The translations under genes were made by a program, and so were the position numbers. Below the pieces are notes generated by a model, which saw only the letters and a list, made by a program, of their open reading frames with translations, made no database searches and was not told the DNA's origin. 64,000 nt of DNA from Siphlonurus alternatus (taxonomy: Eukaryota; Arthropoda; Insecta; Ephemeroptera; Siphlonuridae): NCBI GenBank assembly GCA_949825025.1, contig OX463780.1, forward strand, positions 34,390,979-34,454,978. The letters run 5' to 3'. Position 1 is the stretch's first letter. The number at the start of each line of letters is the position of its first letter. Below are positions 1 to 17,784 of the stretch, in pieces.

Positions 1-1859
1 TTAAATGTTGTTTTGTTTTACAGCAAATGTTAAAAATAAACTTTGTGATAATTTTTCTTCAAATTATTGAATGTTATATTATATATGAATTTTTGTTATA
101 ATGAATGACTGCAATGAATTTAGAGTGTAATATTATCAATTTAATATCTTACATGATAATCTTGGGCAAACTAAGAAATTAAAACAACATTGCATGAGCA
201 GATGAACTTTGTTATATACATTACAATTACTAATTATAATTAATATATCAATTTCATTATAGTTTAGGAATTATCATGCAAAGTGAGCATTACAATATAA
301 TTAGCAATATAACTACCTTTTGTTTTCTCATTTTTTAAAGGTAAAAAAAATAATAACAATAATTATAATCGCATATTCACTGTGAAAAAGGAAACGAGTG
401 TTGGCCTTTCGATAACCTTTTTTCATAAATGAAGATAAAAGTTATTTTAATTACTCTATCACACACTTCTTATTTCCCACTCGTTACTTATGCATTTTAA
501 TTTACTTTACATACTATAAATTACAATTTACTCTCGCTATTGTCTTTACTGTTGATGCAGATACTAATAGAGATATAAAAAAAAAAAACTAAAAAATGTA
601 ATTACTTTGGCTAAGAATAGAAAAACAATTAAAAATAAAATTATTTAAAACCTTTATCAAAGAATAAAAAATTGCTCCAAAGATATAATAATGTAAAGAA
701 TTAAATTACAATGGAGTCATTTTAATAATAAAAAAAAATGGTATAGTAAAAGTGAGCTATAATAAGTTTGTGTGGGTGAGAGACTTCAAATTTAATTATA
801 TAACAACATTACTGCATGCAATGTTATTTCTTATAGGACTGAAGTTATGCGGTAATATGCAATTATTATTATTTAATCATAGATCAATTTCAATGGAATA
901 TTAATTCATTAAATTTTGCACGTCAACTTTAATTAACTAAATTAAAATAGTAAAATTTGAAATTATTCATAACGTAAAAGTGTCGTTTGCAAAAAAAAAA
1001 ATAATTTCAGTTAATTTGTTCTGTTTATTTTTAACAATTTTAAAACTGCGTAATTATATGTGTCTCATAATGGGATAAACAATTTTTTTAGATAACAAGA
1101 CAGTTGACTGAGTTGCCCAAATATAGAATGCGAATTATAAAATACGTTGACCATTGCAGTATAATTAATACGAATTACTGTCATTAAAAATATATATTTT
1201 TAAATGTCCATTTAAATTTATTTAATACTCATTTTAATTAAAAATGATGTTGAGACATTATAGCACATTTATAAATGAGGTCGACAGTATATGATGTTTA
1301 AAATGCCTTGATTCTAAAAATACATAAACCTATTTTTCATTTTCTTCTTTTAGTTCTATTTTAGAGACAATATAATTGGACACATAAATAATGCTACAGT
1401 TTTATAGTTGTATAACAGAAAAAAAAAAAAAAAATGATGCACGCAAATAAACTTTTTATAGCATTTTTCTTGTTGCGTAGTATAAGTTTACATCAATTAT
1501 TTTACACATGGATAATATGAACTAGGATAACAAAAAAAAAAATATCACCCACTTATTTATTCATTAAAAAAACATAAATTAATAGCTAGATATTTCCTGT
1601 TTTAAAAATAATAATTATTATTATTTATGATACATAATTAAGCATAAATGTAAATTAAGATTCATAATTTTATGTATATTAATTATAATATTAATTACAC
1701 TTATTAAAATATAATTATAACAGGTTATATTATTTTATTAAAATAATAATTACATAAAAAATATATATAATATATACTTAATAATAAGTTAAAATAATAA
1801 TAATAATAATATTTATAATGATCATGAAGTTTATGAAGTAGTCGTTTTACTTTGAGAAT
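1..1859. other. AT-rich DNA, no gene seen
   Basis: Short A runs (about 578, 1421) and AT-rich inverted motifs only. Confidence 0.6.
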
Positions 1860-1905
1860 CTTCTTGTGGTTTCTATTATGGAACAGACGTGATTAGCGAC
1901 ACGGT

Positions 1906-1918
1906 GTTGCTAGGCAAC
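1906..1918 (-). promoter_or_regulatory. X-box (RFX-factor site) in a GC-richer island
   Basis: The minus strand reads GTTGCCTAGCAAC, a full match to the X-box consensus GTNRCC-N(0-3)-RGYAAC. It lies in a GC-richer island (about 1860-2170) that includes CGCGGTGG and GAGCCCCCC. RFX sites mark promoters of ciliary genes in animals. No transcript start or gene can be tied to it here. Confidence 0.5.
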
Positions 1919-2689
1919 AAAGCGTCTGTCTCAACAATTAGCCACATTTTGTCTCTCTCTCACACAGGAAGAGAGACACGATGAAGAGCTAGCAATATTC
2001 CTAAGGGGCCAACAATATACGCGGTGGTAAAACGTAGTTAGCGTTACAAGGACAGAAAAAAGGTTACTCCTTCGAGCCCCCCAAATCGTGAGTCTCACGC
2101 GGAAATTCACCCTCTCGTTTTCTCTCCTCCCTCTCTCATTAGCTAACGTTCTATAGAAAACACCGCGGGAAGTAATCATGTACTTTATTACGATATAACG
2201 ATCAATTAAAAGACTGTGAAACTTTATAAATAAAGGTATGGATAAAAAAATAATAATCATCATCTTTGATAACTTGACCTAGGTTAACTTTTTTTTTTTT
2301 TTTTTTTACTCCTTCTTTTAAAGAGAGATTGAAGAAGATCAAAGTTATATTAAGAAACTTCTTAGTAATTTTATATAATTTTTTTAAAGTAAATGTTTGA
2401 AGCTATCGTAAAAGGTGATAATTTAAGACTTTTTTTTTCTTAATCAAATAAAGTTAAAATAGTATTTTAAAAACCAGGTCAATGATCACGACTTTAATAT
2501 AGTTATTAAAAAATAGTACTTAAAAAAAATTTAATTGATTAAATATAATAGTATAAATAATTTAAATAATTGTTTAAAATATAATAATTATTTGCAATTA
2601 GTTTTTGTTAAAATTAGAGATGTTAAGCATGACATACGTTATAAAATACGGTTGTTAAAAAAAAAAAAGAGTTGAAGGTATGTTAATAA

Positions 2690-2960
2690 ATATGGAAATT
2701 GTTCATCAGAACTGTAAGCGCATCTGTGAAGTGCGCGGGCGGCTCTTTTGCTGCTCTCAGAAAGAGAGAACGGTGCAAACCTCTCGACTTGAGAGAGAGG
2801 CGGCCGGGAAAGATAGGGGCGAAGGGAGAGGAGAGGAAGGGAGTGCTTCAGCTGCTGCTGCAAGCTCACCCGCCGAGGAGTGTTTGGCCAAGAAGATTTT
2901 TTCCTCCTTCTACCGGCAACAGCTCTGAGAGACCACTTAGAACAAATCTTAAATCCCATC
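2690..2960. other. GC-rich pocket
   Basis: CpG-containing DNA (GTGCGCGGGCGGCTC, GGCGGCCGGGAAAG) in AT-rich surroundings. Overlapping frames on both strands are open but show no family, so a promoter or 5' UTR is as likely as an exon. Confidence 0.3.
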
Positions 2961-3758
2961 CACTACTCTCTTTCTCTTCCTTCAGTATTAACCTCTTTGT
3001 CCACAAGAATTACACACCTGTGACCACTTTATCAAATTTTAACTCGGCGTCATAGAATATTTTGTAACATTTTATTAATATCTTGATTTTATTCAAATAT
3101 CAATCATTAACAATATTAACATTACATTTGATAATGTAATTGATAAATATTTTTTATTGTTAAAAATATTTTACTGACTAAGTTTTCAAAATAAAATAAA
3201 GATGATAAGGACTGGCCCTCTGCATGTTTGTCTTTCTTTCTTAATTTTTTAGTGTGATAATTTTTAGAACACTGACAAATTAATTTTAAAAAATGGTAAA
3301 AATGCATTTTTGGTCAATCAAATGATATTTCTCAAATCGTATTATAAAATTGCTTTACAGTATTTTCTTTCTTTCTTTCTTTTTTTTTTTTCTTTCTTTG
3401 TTTCTTGCTTTACAAAAAAGTAACCAAAAAACATTTATAAAAGTGCATTTTTTTTTTCAAAATAATACTGATACTGTAAATATTGTAAAGTATAAAAATA
3501 TATTATTTCATATTGTATAATATATTTGATACAGTAAAATACTGTCCCAATGGCTTCTGACAATGATGTAACATTTTAAGCATATACGGACATACGAGGC
3601 AGTATTTGATACAATAGAAATATTACTCGTAATTGTTTCTTTACTTCCGTGTAGCTCAAAGGTAATACTGAAAGGTTTAGCAGAATATAATATTAAATAC
3701 TGTATTATTACTTATTACAGTATAAAGTAAGACATGTATTGTATGGATGTGTTCTATA
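2961..3758. other. AT-rich DNA, no gene seen
   Basis: Holds a (TTTC)n patch at about 3364-3402 and nothing else of note. Confidence 0.6.
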
Positions 3759-3886
3759 GTGTTAGTTCTTATTTACAGTTTAATATACAAATTTTTGACG
3801 TGTCTAACCTTCATATTCAAAGTGCTTGCATTATCAATGTTTGTATTTGTATATGTGGAATTTGACGAATAAACCATTTGAATTTG
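3759..3886 (+). mobile_element. 5'-truncated copy of the same LINE (3' tail only)
   Basis: From AGTGTTAGTTCTTATTTACA to AATAAACCATTTGAATTT the sequence follows the end of ORF2 and the 3' UTR of the full element (40043 to about 40180). It differs by a few substitutions and small indels just after the stop-codon region. Truncation at the 5' side is typical of incomplete target-primed reverse transcription. Confidence 0.88.
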
Positions 3887-4794
3887 TGCCATGTACAATA
3901 ATATACGTTATAGCTCAGTAGTCAGTATTGTCCAAAGCAATGCTTTTCATACATTACTTAGAGAGATGGTAACTTAAAATAAATGGAGGCCGTATTACGT
4001 ACTTTATATTCAAGTTACAACAATGTATATAGTAGTCTAAAAAAATTGTGTAATAATATTTAGAATGACTTTATTTAAAGACGGTTGAAAAAAAGTATTC
4101 AAATTCAGACGAGTCTATTTATTTTCTTCTTCATGTATGGTTCTATTACTGGTCAAATTAAGAAACATGACATGAAGAATACCAGAATTACCAAATTCAA
4201 GAAAGTCACGAAATACTAAACAAGGAAAAATAAATACATTGTATTCAAAATTCATGTGTATTTCATCATAATTTGTTTAAGAGTAAATTTATTTTTCATT
4301 TTTCTTGTTAATAAATAAAGAGAAATTAATTAACAAACTATGAATTTTATAACAGAAATTATCCTTGCGTTGCATGATTCTATATATTTCTCTGCATGAA
4401 ACTGCTTTTAAAAGTACAAAAATGAGATTTCCCATGCATATATATGTCAAAACCAGGTACTTTTTTTTTCCAAATGAACAGAAAATGTTTAGTACTTTAG
4501 CTCTATTTTTCTCATTCTCAATTCTTTTTTTTTTTTTTTTTTTTTTTTTCTTCCCCTTTATAGCTATAAAATTCAAAGCAATTCAACACAATACGACGTA
4601 TATGGTAGGTAACCATATTATAGTATGCATGCATGTGAGTTTCACATATGAGAGAGAGAGACAGACAAAAAAAGGTAGCTCAAAACTCATAGTCCCAGGT
4701 CACAAAATTCTATTCTTTTCGTCAACGCCGAGGCCATAGCAGCTAACTAATGTAAAAATCTCCTATGCCTCTCACTACCTAAGAAATATATTAT

Positions 4795-4795
<1 letters not shown>
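3887..4795. other. AT-rich DNA, no gene seen
   Basis: A T run of about 25 at 4525-4549 explains the Phe/Lys-rich open frames on both strands. Confidence 0.6.

Positions 4796-4834
<39 letters not shown>
4796..4834. repeat. (CT)n microsatellite
   Basis: About 19 uninterrupted units. Confidence 0.97.
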
Positions 4835-4836
<2 letters not shown>

Positions 4837-5499
4837 AGCATCGCTAATAATAAAGGTATGGACCCTTCTTTGACCCCCTGTCGAGATTCTCAAAGAGAAA
4901 TGCATCATTTTAAATAGACATAAAGCAAAAGCGACTGAAAAGCAATCGAGCAAGGCAAATAAGAAGGTATATACATAAAAAAAAAGTCCTGGCTTCATAG
5001 CTCGATATGAAGTCCAACAGGTTATATCCTGACAAATAAAACTTTATATTACGTATAATATTATATAAAGTTACAAAAACCAGAAAGACAATCAGCACGT
5101 TTTTACTTCGTAGAATTTTGTTAACGTCAAATATAATTGAAATAAAATTCTAAGAAATACATTACATTTATTTTATTTTTTAATATAACACAATTTGTAA
5201 TTCAATATCACCCAATAAGAAAATGAATCCCAATTATGTATAATCTTTTGTAAATGGGTATGAAAATATAACAAATATAGTGTGACAAAGCAATGAAACA
5301 AAATATATACTTTTTATTTTAATTAACATACAGCAATTAATAATCAATACAATTGAAAGGATGTTGCATTGAACTCAACAAACTTTTCGGTTTCTTTAAA
5401 AAATATCTATCAAAAAAATAAAAATAGAATTGGTTTTATAATTATATGAATGATACAGTTATATATAATGTAGACATATATTACTTAGGAGTTTCTGTA

Positions 5500-5528
5500 T
5501 TGGATCCAATAAACAAATCAAATCAAAT
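5500..5528 (+). mobile_element. Possible LINE 3' tail
   Basis: A CCAATAAACAAATCAAATCA segment has a poly(A)-type signal running straight into a short TCAAA repeat, a usual ending of CR1/Jockey-type LINEs. No coding remnant is recognisable upstream, so the call rests on the tail alone. Confidence 0.3.
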
Positions 5529-6351
5529 TAGTATGTACGTATGTGCGAGGGATTAATAATAAAAGAGGTATAAAGAACTTTAAACTCGCAATCAGAGCAA
5601 AATACAACATCTTATTGTTATATAAAATTATGAAAATTACGTAAAATAAATTTACAGATTATGCAGTATAATATGTATATGTTTTAATGAAAAAAAGGAC
5701 AGCAAAAATACAATGATAACATCATAAATTGAACAAATGGCTAATTCATTTAATAACTTTATCAGACTATTTAATCATTAAAGGTATAGACATTATTTGA
5801 AAAAAGTACACAAATATAATATTAAAACATCCTCAATAAAAGTACTATAACATGATAATTAAAAATACTTAATCATATTCTTATCATTTTAATTGACACT
5901 TACTCTTAGGAATAAAGATAAATTTGACGGGATGTTATAAAGTTGAAAAAAATACATATTTAACAACAGGAACAAGTCATTTACCATTTCCTTTTAAAAA
6001 ACGCTAAAAATATTAACTCATTTTAATATTTAAGGTATAGAATGAAATCTTATGCATTGCAGTTTTTTAATAAAGTACTGCAGTAAGAATTAACATTTAA
6101 TTATGAATTTCTACACTTAATTATTTTTTTTAGCTATAGTCTCTTTTGCACAAATGACGTGTAATGTTATTGTAATGAGAAGTCATCAAAAGTTCACCTT
6201 CTATCATACACCTTCTTGTTTATTATACCATGCTTAATTGTGTATTTTTGAGCACTACAAAAGCAAATATCATTAAATAATTTACTAGAGGCATTACCAT
6301 AAACTTACACAGTTTAACATATGCAGTGAAAGTACCTTGTCGATATCTACA

Positions 6352-6353
<2 letters not shown>

Positions 6354-6419
<66 letters not shown>
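6354..6419. repeat. (AT)n microsatellite
   Basis: About 32 units with one phase break near 6364. Confidence 0.97.
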
Positions 6420-6422
<3 letters not shown>

Positions 6423-7245
6423 TATTATTTAAAACAATAAATATTTTAAAAATAAAAAGTAAGAGAAATTAAAATACAAGCGTACACAGTATTATAGATA
6501 ATTTTTTAAATGAAAACGGTAATAATATATTAAGAAAGAATATCGAAGAAAATTACATAATCAATAGTACAGTCTTTTCAATCTTCTTTATACGTTCGGT
6601 AAAGATGAAAAAATAGAGTTTGAAATAATAATAAAAAAAAATAAAAAAAATAGAAAAAAAATATTAATAGAGATTGAAAACGAAGAGAAATGAAAGAGGA
6701 TGGGGGTTATAAAAAAACACAAGCCCACAAGTAAAAGAGCAATTTCAGAGCTAGACGTATACATATATACAAACACCTGAGCAGGTGTATTGGATATATA
6801 AGACCATCAAATAACATTGGCTATATAATATATATAATAAAAAAAATCTATCTAAATTTTAATGGATCAACTTCAATCAAGCAACGATTAAAATGATTTT
6901 CTATGTGCATTTATCAAAATATTATAAATTTTTTTCTCTTGTATATGATGAATAACTTATGACATACTAAATAAGGAAGTCATTTATAACAGGCAAGTGT
7001 TTTGATAGCCTATACTTTATATCATGCTAAATGAATATAATTAATCATAATTTATCATCTTTATACCACTATCAAGTAAAATAAAAGTCAACTAATAATA
7101 ATTATCAATATATGTTATTATATGTAATTATTTAAATATTGGCTATTGAAATATTATTTTGTGTTAAAATAAAAATAAATTAGCCCTGTAGGCAAATAAA
7201 TATATGCTGAAATTTGAAATGAACAACCTGCATGAAATTTTTTTT

Positions 7246-7374
7246 AATTGCATATTTCGATATAGCAAACGCTGTGACGTCATAGTCATGCAAATATTTA
7301 ACACAAAAGCATAGGAAGAACTATGACGTCACAACGTTTTGCAGTATGATTTTTACAGACCAAATATGCAATAA
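7246..7374. mobile_element. Small CRE-bearing inverted-repeat element, family B copy 1
   Basis: Arms ATTGCATATTT and TGTGACGTCATAGTCATGCA face CTATGACGTCACAACGTTTT and AAATATGCAAT. TGACGTCA is at 7275 and 7324. A relative is at 19.6 kb. Confidence 0.8.
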
Positions 7375-8078
7375 TAACGAATCATGCACTGTCTCAGCTA
7401 TATTGTAGAAAAGAAAAAAATAATGCAATTGTAGTTATCTTGTATTTCTTTTATATAAATATAAAAAAACTAAGTTTATCTGTTGAAAAAAATTTTTTTT
7501 TTAATTTAAAAGTGAAGCATAAAATTAGAAATGAACGTATTTTAAATGCTATAAATATTTATCTTTGTTGAAAACTTCGTGCATGAAACATCAAGTATTT
7601 AAAACACGAATGTATGAATCAAACAATTGAATATTTGATTGACTTAGATTTTTTTTCTTTCTATGTATATACGTAATATGTAATTTTCTGACCACAATAG
7701 TGGAAGTTAAGAGTTGGCTTTTGTATTTTATTCTTTCTCTAACTCATCAAAGCTTAATTTTCTCTCTTTGATTCTTGCAAAAAGAAAAAAAAAAAAAAAA
7801 AAAAAATGAGTTCCATAATTAACAATACCACACTGCTTCTGTTACTGCTTCGCATGCCCCTATTATTATTTTATACATCTAATTAACAAAGTAAATAATG
7901 AATGTAAAGAGTTTTCACAGACTTTATTCAGTAACCTAACATTTTTTTATATACATATATAAAAATGAAAGAACATTGAGTTTCAGAAAACAAAACAATA
8001 AAATACTGATATAAAAAAATTATAATGAAATAGCTGAAATAGCTTTTCGGTCTCGTTGTTATACGATGGACGAAGGAG
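7375..8078. other. AT-rich DNA, no gene seen
   Basis: Contains an A run of about 23 at 7784-7806 only. Confidence 0.6.
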
Positions 8079-8205
<127 letters not shown>

Positions 8206-8559
8206 TCTTATTTTTCTATTTTACTCTAGTTTCTTCATTTTTCATTTATTTTACAGACATGTTTGTACAATTTTAACTACTTACTTACGAATCGGTGATG
8301 AGAGACACGTAAGTTTCGTTGTATCAGAAAATGACAATAGTTATACAAGAAATATTTTATGGCATGCACAATTAAAAATTATTTTATCATTTTGTATATA
8401 TTTTTTTTGTGCTGCAAAACTCTATTGAAACAAACAAACAACACTTTACAACAATGATTTTTGTATTGTTATATATATAATATGAAGTTGATATTTTTAA
8501 ATCTATCTCTCACTCTCTCTACTTTTGATTTTTACCACAGTAAATTAATTTCTTCCCCT

Positions 8560-8910
8560 ACATTCGCCCACTTGCTACATGAAAGACTCGCGGACGTTTG
8601 GATGGACCATGGGGTGATATTTGGGGGAAGGGGGGGGGGGGGCTGAATTTGTGAGGCAGCAGCTTCGTTACCTCACCGCTTGCACGAAATGCTTGCAAAG
8701 GATTTTTCCACTGTTGTAAAATCTGAGGGAGCGTCGAGGCATTTTGTGTGCATGAAGAGATTTTCTCTTCCCGTTGTCGACTCTTTACATCGTTTTGCTA
8801 TAGTCGAGCTCTGCATGACTTATAATACAGCAGTAGTACATTCTGAATATATAAACTCTGGTGATTCGTCCACGCATAAATTAACCATTGTGTTAATGCC
8901 ATTATCAGTA
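8560..8910. other. GC-richer pocket with a G run
   Basis: Contains a 14-base G run at about 8628 and ACTCGCGGACG. A 77-codon plus-strand frame (8680-8913) has ordinary composition but no recognisable family. Possible exon or regulatory DNA. Confidence 0.2.
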
Positions 8911-10441
8911 TGAAAATAGAATCTGTTAGTTAAGTGACCATATATTAAAATATAATAGACTAATATTAAAATATAAATTCATGAATTAATATATTATATA
9001 AAAAAATTAATTAATTTTTCTCATGAATTATTTTAAATAATTTAAGAACAAGAACTTTTAAAAGGCATTCAAATTATGTTTTGTTTTGTTTTTTAAGGAT
9101 GTATTTGTACAACTTTTATTGTGATTATAAATTATTTATTTTAATACCGACCATTACATTACACCATTATGTTGTATAGCACAAAAAGGTTTTAAATGTA
9201 ATGCAATTTACTGCAAATAATGATTACTATAAAAGCTACAAAAGTAAATACTAATATTATATAGAAAAAAAAAAGTTTGTTGGTTTTTAATCTTTACGTT
9301 GCAGTTTCTAGTTTAATTGAAGATATAAAATGTGATTGCATGAAATCGCTTTTCAAACGCTATAATTGCAGTCCATAAAGAGGCAAGATCTATCAACATT
9401 TACCGTGTACATTACAGGTCGTATAGAAGTTTCTGCAGTACACAATAGTTAAAAAACTGGAGGTAATACAATTTTAAAATTGCAAAACCTTCAATTTGTT
9501 ATATTTTAATTAACTTGAAATTAAATACCAGTAAAAATCAATCAAATATTAATGCAGTTACCGTAACATAAAAATATAATTTCACATTAAATTAAGTTAC
9601 CTTTTATATGTTATCTTTCTATATAGCGGCTAGTAAAATGAAAAGAAGGAAAAAAAAAGTGGAATTGGCGCGCGAGGCAGCTGCAAATATAGGAAAGTAA
9701 AGTACACACGATTTCTGTGCTTGCTCCTACGTTCTCTACTGCCCATATTGTTGTCGCGGTTACAATTGAATTCCTCCTCTCCTCCCTTCATTTCTATCCC
9801 CCTTCCTATTTCCAATCATCAAACTGCTGGACGTAAATTATTTCAAACACTCAACTGCTAGAGAGTCAAAGACTTTCATAAAAATTAAAACGTATTCACA
9901 TACACAAAAATTAATTGAATCGTTAATTGAAATAATTAAATTTGTTATATAGTATCAATAGAAAGTATAGGATCATTGTGTAGTACACTAAATTGCTTAA
10001 AGGTATATTAATTTATTATTGGTTGACATATTTTCAAAGGCAAATTTTTATTTATTTATTTATAGAAAGTATAGAAACATACAGTACATATTGTAATACA
10101 AAACTTTTATTTAAAAACAAAATTATTTCAAAATGTATATCATGTCTGATTTATTAGTAAAAATTCAATTAAAAAAAAAAACGGTATATAGTATAAATAA
10201 ATTAAGTGTAAGTAATTATTAAACGTTTTCAAAAAAGAATTTATAATTTCATGACTTCGATAAATATGCAAAAAGCAGTCAAATTTTTCAAAAAAACACA
10301 AAAAAAAAAAAACATCACTTTACATTAACATTGGAAAATGATATTTTCTTTTTTTTTTTGGGATTTAAGCAAAATCTGAAGTGCTGAAGTTAGAAAAAAA
10401 AACAAATACGTAGAGAGAAGTTTCTGATTTACATTGATTAC

Positions 10442-10444
<3 letters not shown>
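8911..10444. other. AT-rich DNA, no gene seen
   Basis: A slightly GC-richer patch at about 9655-9800 (GGCGCGCGAGGCAGC) has no recognisable product. Confidence 0.5.

Positions 10445-10532
<88 letters not shown>
10445..10532. repeat. (AG)n microsatellite
   Basis: About 43 units with one GG interruption at about 10502. Confidence 0.97.
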
Positions 10533-10535
<3 letters not shown>

Positions 10536-12189
10536 TTGACTGGGATGGTAACGATGATGATGTGTAATGCAAAGAGTAAATACAGTAAATGAATGACAGA
10601 AACTCTAGGGAAAAATCTACAGTAGTCGAGAGAGGAGGTAAAAACGACGACGTTCTCTTTACAAAATTTTCGTCACTGATTGCAGCAGTAGAAGCAGGAG
10701 AATACAGAGAGAATTTTGAGAGCATGCATGTGAATCAGAGAAAATAGAAAACATATAGTATAAGTCTATAACAATGCAGTCTCATCTAACGTTGGACCAT
10801 TGTAATATATAAAATTCAATTAAATAAAAATCTAATGCACATTTAATTTAAATCACTAACTGGATGTAAAGTTGTCATACATTGCAAATAATACTTTTGT
10901 AAAATCTTCAAGAATTCTGGTCTAAAGACCCCGAGCTCTGTCCAGTATGGTATTATAATATATGAAAATTATTATAGAGAGTAACATGGTGTACTTTATA
11001 GCTTTCAATTACAGCAAATTTATTAAGTATTTGCTGTTTCATCAATAATGAAAAGCAGAAAAAAGTATGTGAATTATTCTAAAGGTAAACAGAGTATTTT
11101 GAAATTTTTCGTTGTACTATATGATACATAATATATCGTGTAACAACCTGCAACAGACTAGTATATATAAGATGATGAAGCCTGATGTATAGCTTTATAA
11201 CTTTGCTTTACTTTGTAATTATTATTATGAAAGCTCATACAAGAACCCACCATGAAGTTTGAAAAGTCGTATTAGAGTTAAAATAGCTTGTCGGTTGATA
11301 TAGACTGCATCCCACGCATAAATAATAAATCGCCTACAGAAATATTTTAATGGAATACCATTAAAGTAATTAAAATGTCTAATATATAAAAAATGGAAAT
11401 GTTATATTTATATATATGCTGGCATAATAATACTAATAAGTAAATGCAATTTGAAATTAGATTTTATAATTATGTTCAAATGATTGTTTTTCTTTAATTG
11501 ATGGAAATGATTTATTGTAACTGCAATTTAACTAATGACTTCCAACGAACTTTAACTACAGCACTAGAAAAACTACTTTACCGAACAGCTGATGTCCATC
11601 TCAGTAATTGAGCATCAACAATCGTGCTTTACAATCTTCATTATTAGAAGTATTTACCATAGAGTCTCCAATAAAAACTCAATATTATATAATTATAATA
11701 TATGTATTTACTAACATATGTACATGAACTCATAGCAATAATATATATAAGAAAAATATCGATTAATTTTAATAAAACCCCTTTAAATAGAAACGTTTCT
11801 ATTTAAATTAATATTAAAATTTAATTACTGTCAATTATGCAAGGCAAATTAAATTATAAGGCTTAAACTGCGAATCTCATAACTTAAATGTTACATAAAA
11901 AATAAACTTTGTTCAAATTCAAACTCGCATAACATTACTTCAGCGTTTTAATTAAATTTTACTTTGTTAAAAAAAGTTCAAAATTGAAAAGAATATTTTT
12001 TTCCTTTTTTTTTTTTTTTGTGTGTGTGATATTGCTAAATAAAAAAAAAAATGAATGGCTTTACGTTTGCATAAAAAATTTAGTTTCATGAAAAAAAATG
12101 TGAGTAAAAAAAAAGACAATAAAACATTTTTCACGCATGCATGTTAAAAGTAATGAATATAAAGCTATTAGGACAATTACATTAACGTT
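10533..12189. other. AT-rich DNA, no gene seen
   Basis: No element or coding signal beyond simple sequence. Confidence 0.55.
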
Positions 12190-16151
<3,962 letters not shown>

Positions 16152-16281
16152 GTATATAAAGTGGTCTCGGCTTAGCGTTGATTTGACGTCACGCGACCCT
16201 CCCATTAGAATTGTATTGCATGGAGAACAAAAGAAAATGTTCATGACGTCAAATCAACGGTAAGCTGAGGCGACTATATAC
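16152..16281. mobile_element. CRE-bearing inverted-repeat element, family C
   Basis: GTATATAAAGTGGTCTCGGC and CGTTGATTTGACGTCA are mirrored by TGACGTCAAATCAACG and TGAGGCGACTATATAC. TGACGTCA at 16194 and 16244; the spacer is not shared with families A or B. Confidence 0.8.
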
Positions 16282-16694
16282 AAGGAGGTATTCTTCGGAG
16301 AGATATGATGCTGGATATTATACAAATCCTCGTTCATGACGTCATCATCGTACATGTTTTTGGTACTGCACTACACACAGATGTGTTGATAGATGCAGTG
16401 AGATATTGTGAAATTTCTCACTTACTCTCATGCAGACACAGTTAAATCCACACACGTAATGTCATAAATTATATTATAAAACATGCATGAAAATTTACAT
16501 GCAGTAATTGTCTAGAAATAAATTAAAATATATACAAATATTCCATAAAGAGAAATTTCATTTGTCTATTACAAACTTCAATAAAACTTTTGTATCACAT
16601 TCAATTATTAATTTTATTATTAAAAGTTTAATAATATTAGGAGGTATTTTTACGTCATATGAGATTGTGTGTGAATTTTACTGTATCTTCAAAG

Positions 16695-16885
16695 AGGAGA
16701 AGAGAGACTACATTCCAGAGAGACTCGCCAGCAGCATCCCTCCCTCTCCCTCCCAGCCTCCCTCCCCGCCTACTCCCTCAAGCTACGGAGAGCAGGCAGG
16801 CAGCCCGCACAACAGCCAAGTAAACCGCTTTGGCTCACAAGAAGGGAAAGAAGGGAACAGTCGTATCCCATGGATTCCCATGTAA
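16695..16885 (+). CDS. Candidate terminal exon, Pro/Ser-rich
   Basis: After TCTTCAAAG the plus strand is GC-rich and open to a stop at 16883-16885. It encodes a Pro/Ser-rich tail containing PPSPSQPPSPPTPSSYG and ending IPWIPM. The composition looks like a disordered C-terminus rather than AT-rich noise. The acceptor is weak and no partner exon is known. CT-rich low complexity is the alternative. Confidence 0.2.
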
Positions 16886-17389
16886 CGGCAATGACAACCA
16901 TTGTGACGTATAACTGCACTCATTAATATCCAACTCATTTATCAAATTGATTAGAATCTTTGATTAAACATCTTTTATATTATTATATTTTCATCTTTTA
17001 ACATTCATATTATCTTTAATATCTTTAGATAAGCAGCGTGAAGTAGCTTCTAATGAAATATATGTTTTTATAATATTTAATTTGATACCATTATATTCTT
17101 AGAAATATATTAATAAATATTATTTTATACCTTCAGGGCAATCTTAAAAAAAAATATATATATATATTATAAATATATCTTATAAGGAAGATTGTAGTAT
17201 ATTTCTTTAAAACGGAACTTTATAGCTTGAAGATATATAATTAAAATTGATTTTCAAAACAAAATGCAAATATTTTTATTCATAAATCCATTTTATGCAT
17301 TAATAGCCAGAGTTAAACAGTTTATATTATAAGTCAGTATATTGAACTGTATGCTCTGATGCTATAAGGGTGAATATTGCGTTTGACAG
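16886..17389. other. AT-rich DNA, no gene seen
   Basis: Nothing of note. Confidence 0.55.
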
Positions 17390-17466
17390 GTTTCGTATAC
17401 ACGTGCAGGGGCCCACGGCGGTGACCACGGCTCGCTCGGGAACGGTACCGCAGGCACCAACACCGC
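17390..17466 (+). CDS. Candidate 77-nt internal exon in a CpG-rich spot
   Basis: TTTGACAG acceptor and GTGAGC donor bracket 77 very GC-rich nt in AT-rich DNA. Two frames are open: one gives AHGGDHGSLGNGTAGT and the other VQGPTAVTTARSGTVPQ. No family is recognised. It could belong to a large gene whose introns make up the left part of the window. Confidence 0.25.
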
Positions 17467-17784
17467 GTGAGCACCACACCGCAACCCGCCCGCCACCGCT
17501 GCTACTGCATTATTACAGGCTCTTTAAACACGGATAAATTTACACAATTCTATATAATTTAGTCTGCTCCGGTAAATAATCCAACAACATACTAAAAAAT
17601 TATTATTCGTAAGATCTCTTGGTTTATATATTAATTATTTTAAGTCAAGGTTCGTCAAGATTTTGTCCCATAGTGCCCTGTTTTCAATTATTATATATTA
17701 ATTAATATGATTTTCACCACATATAACTAAAGGGAAATTAAGAAAACCTTGGTTATAATGGTTGGTTTGCACCTGCAGTAGCCA

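Larger units (their letters stand above)
4835..7245. other. AT-rich DNA, no gene seen
   Basis: Apart from the LINE-like tail near 5.5 kb and the AT array near 6.4 kb, I see no exon or element. Confidence 0.55.
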
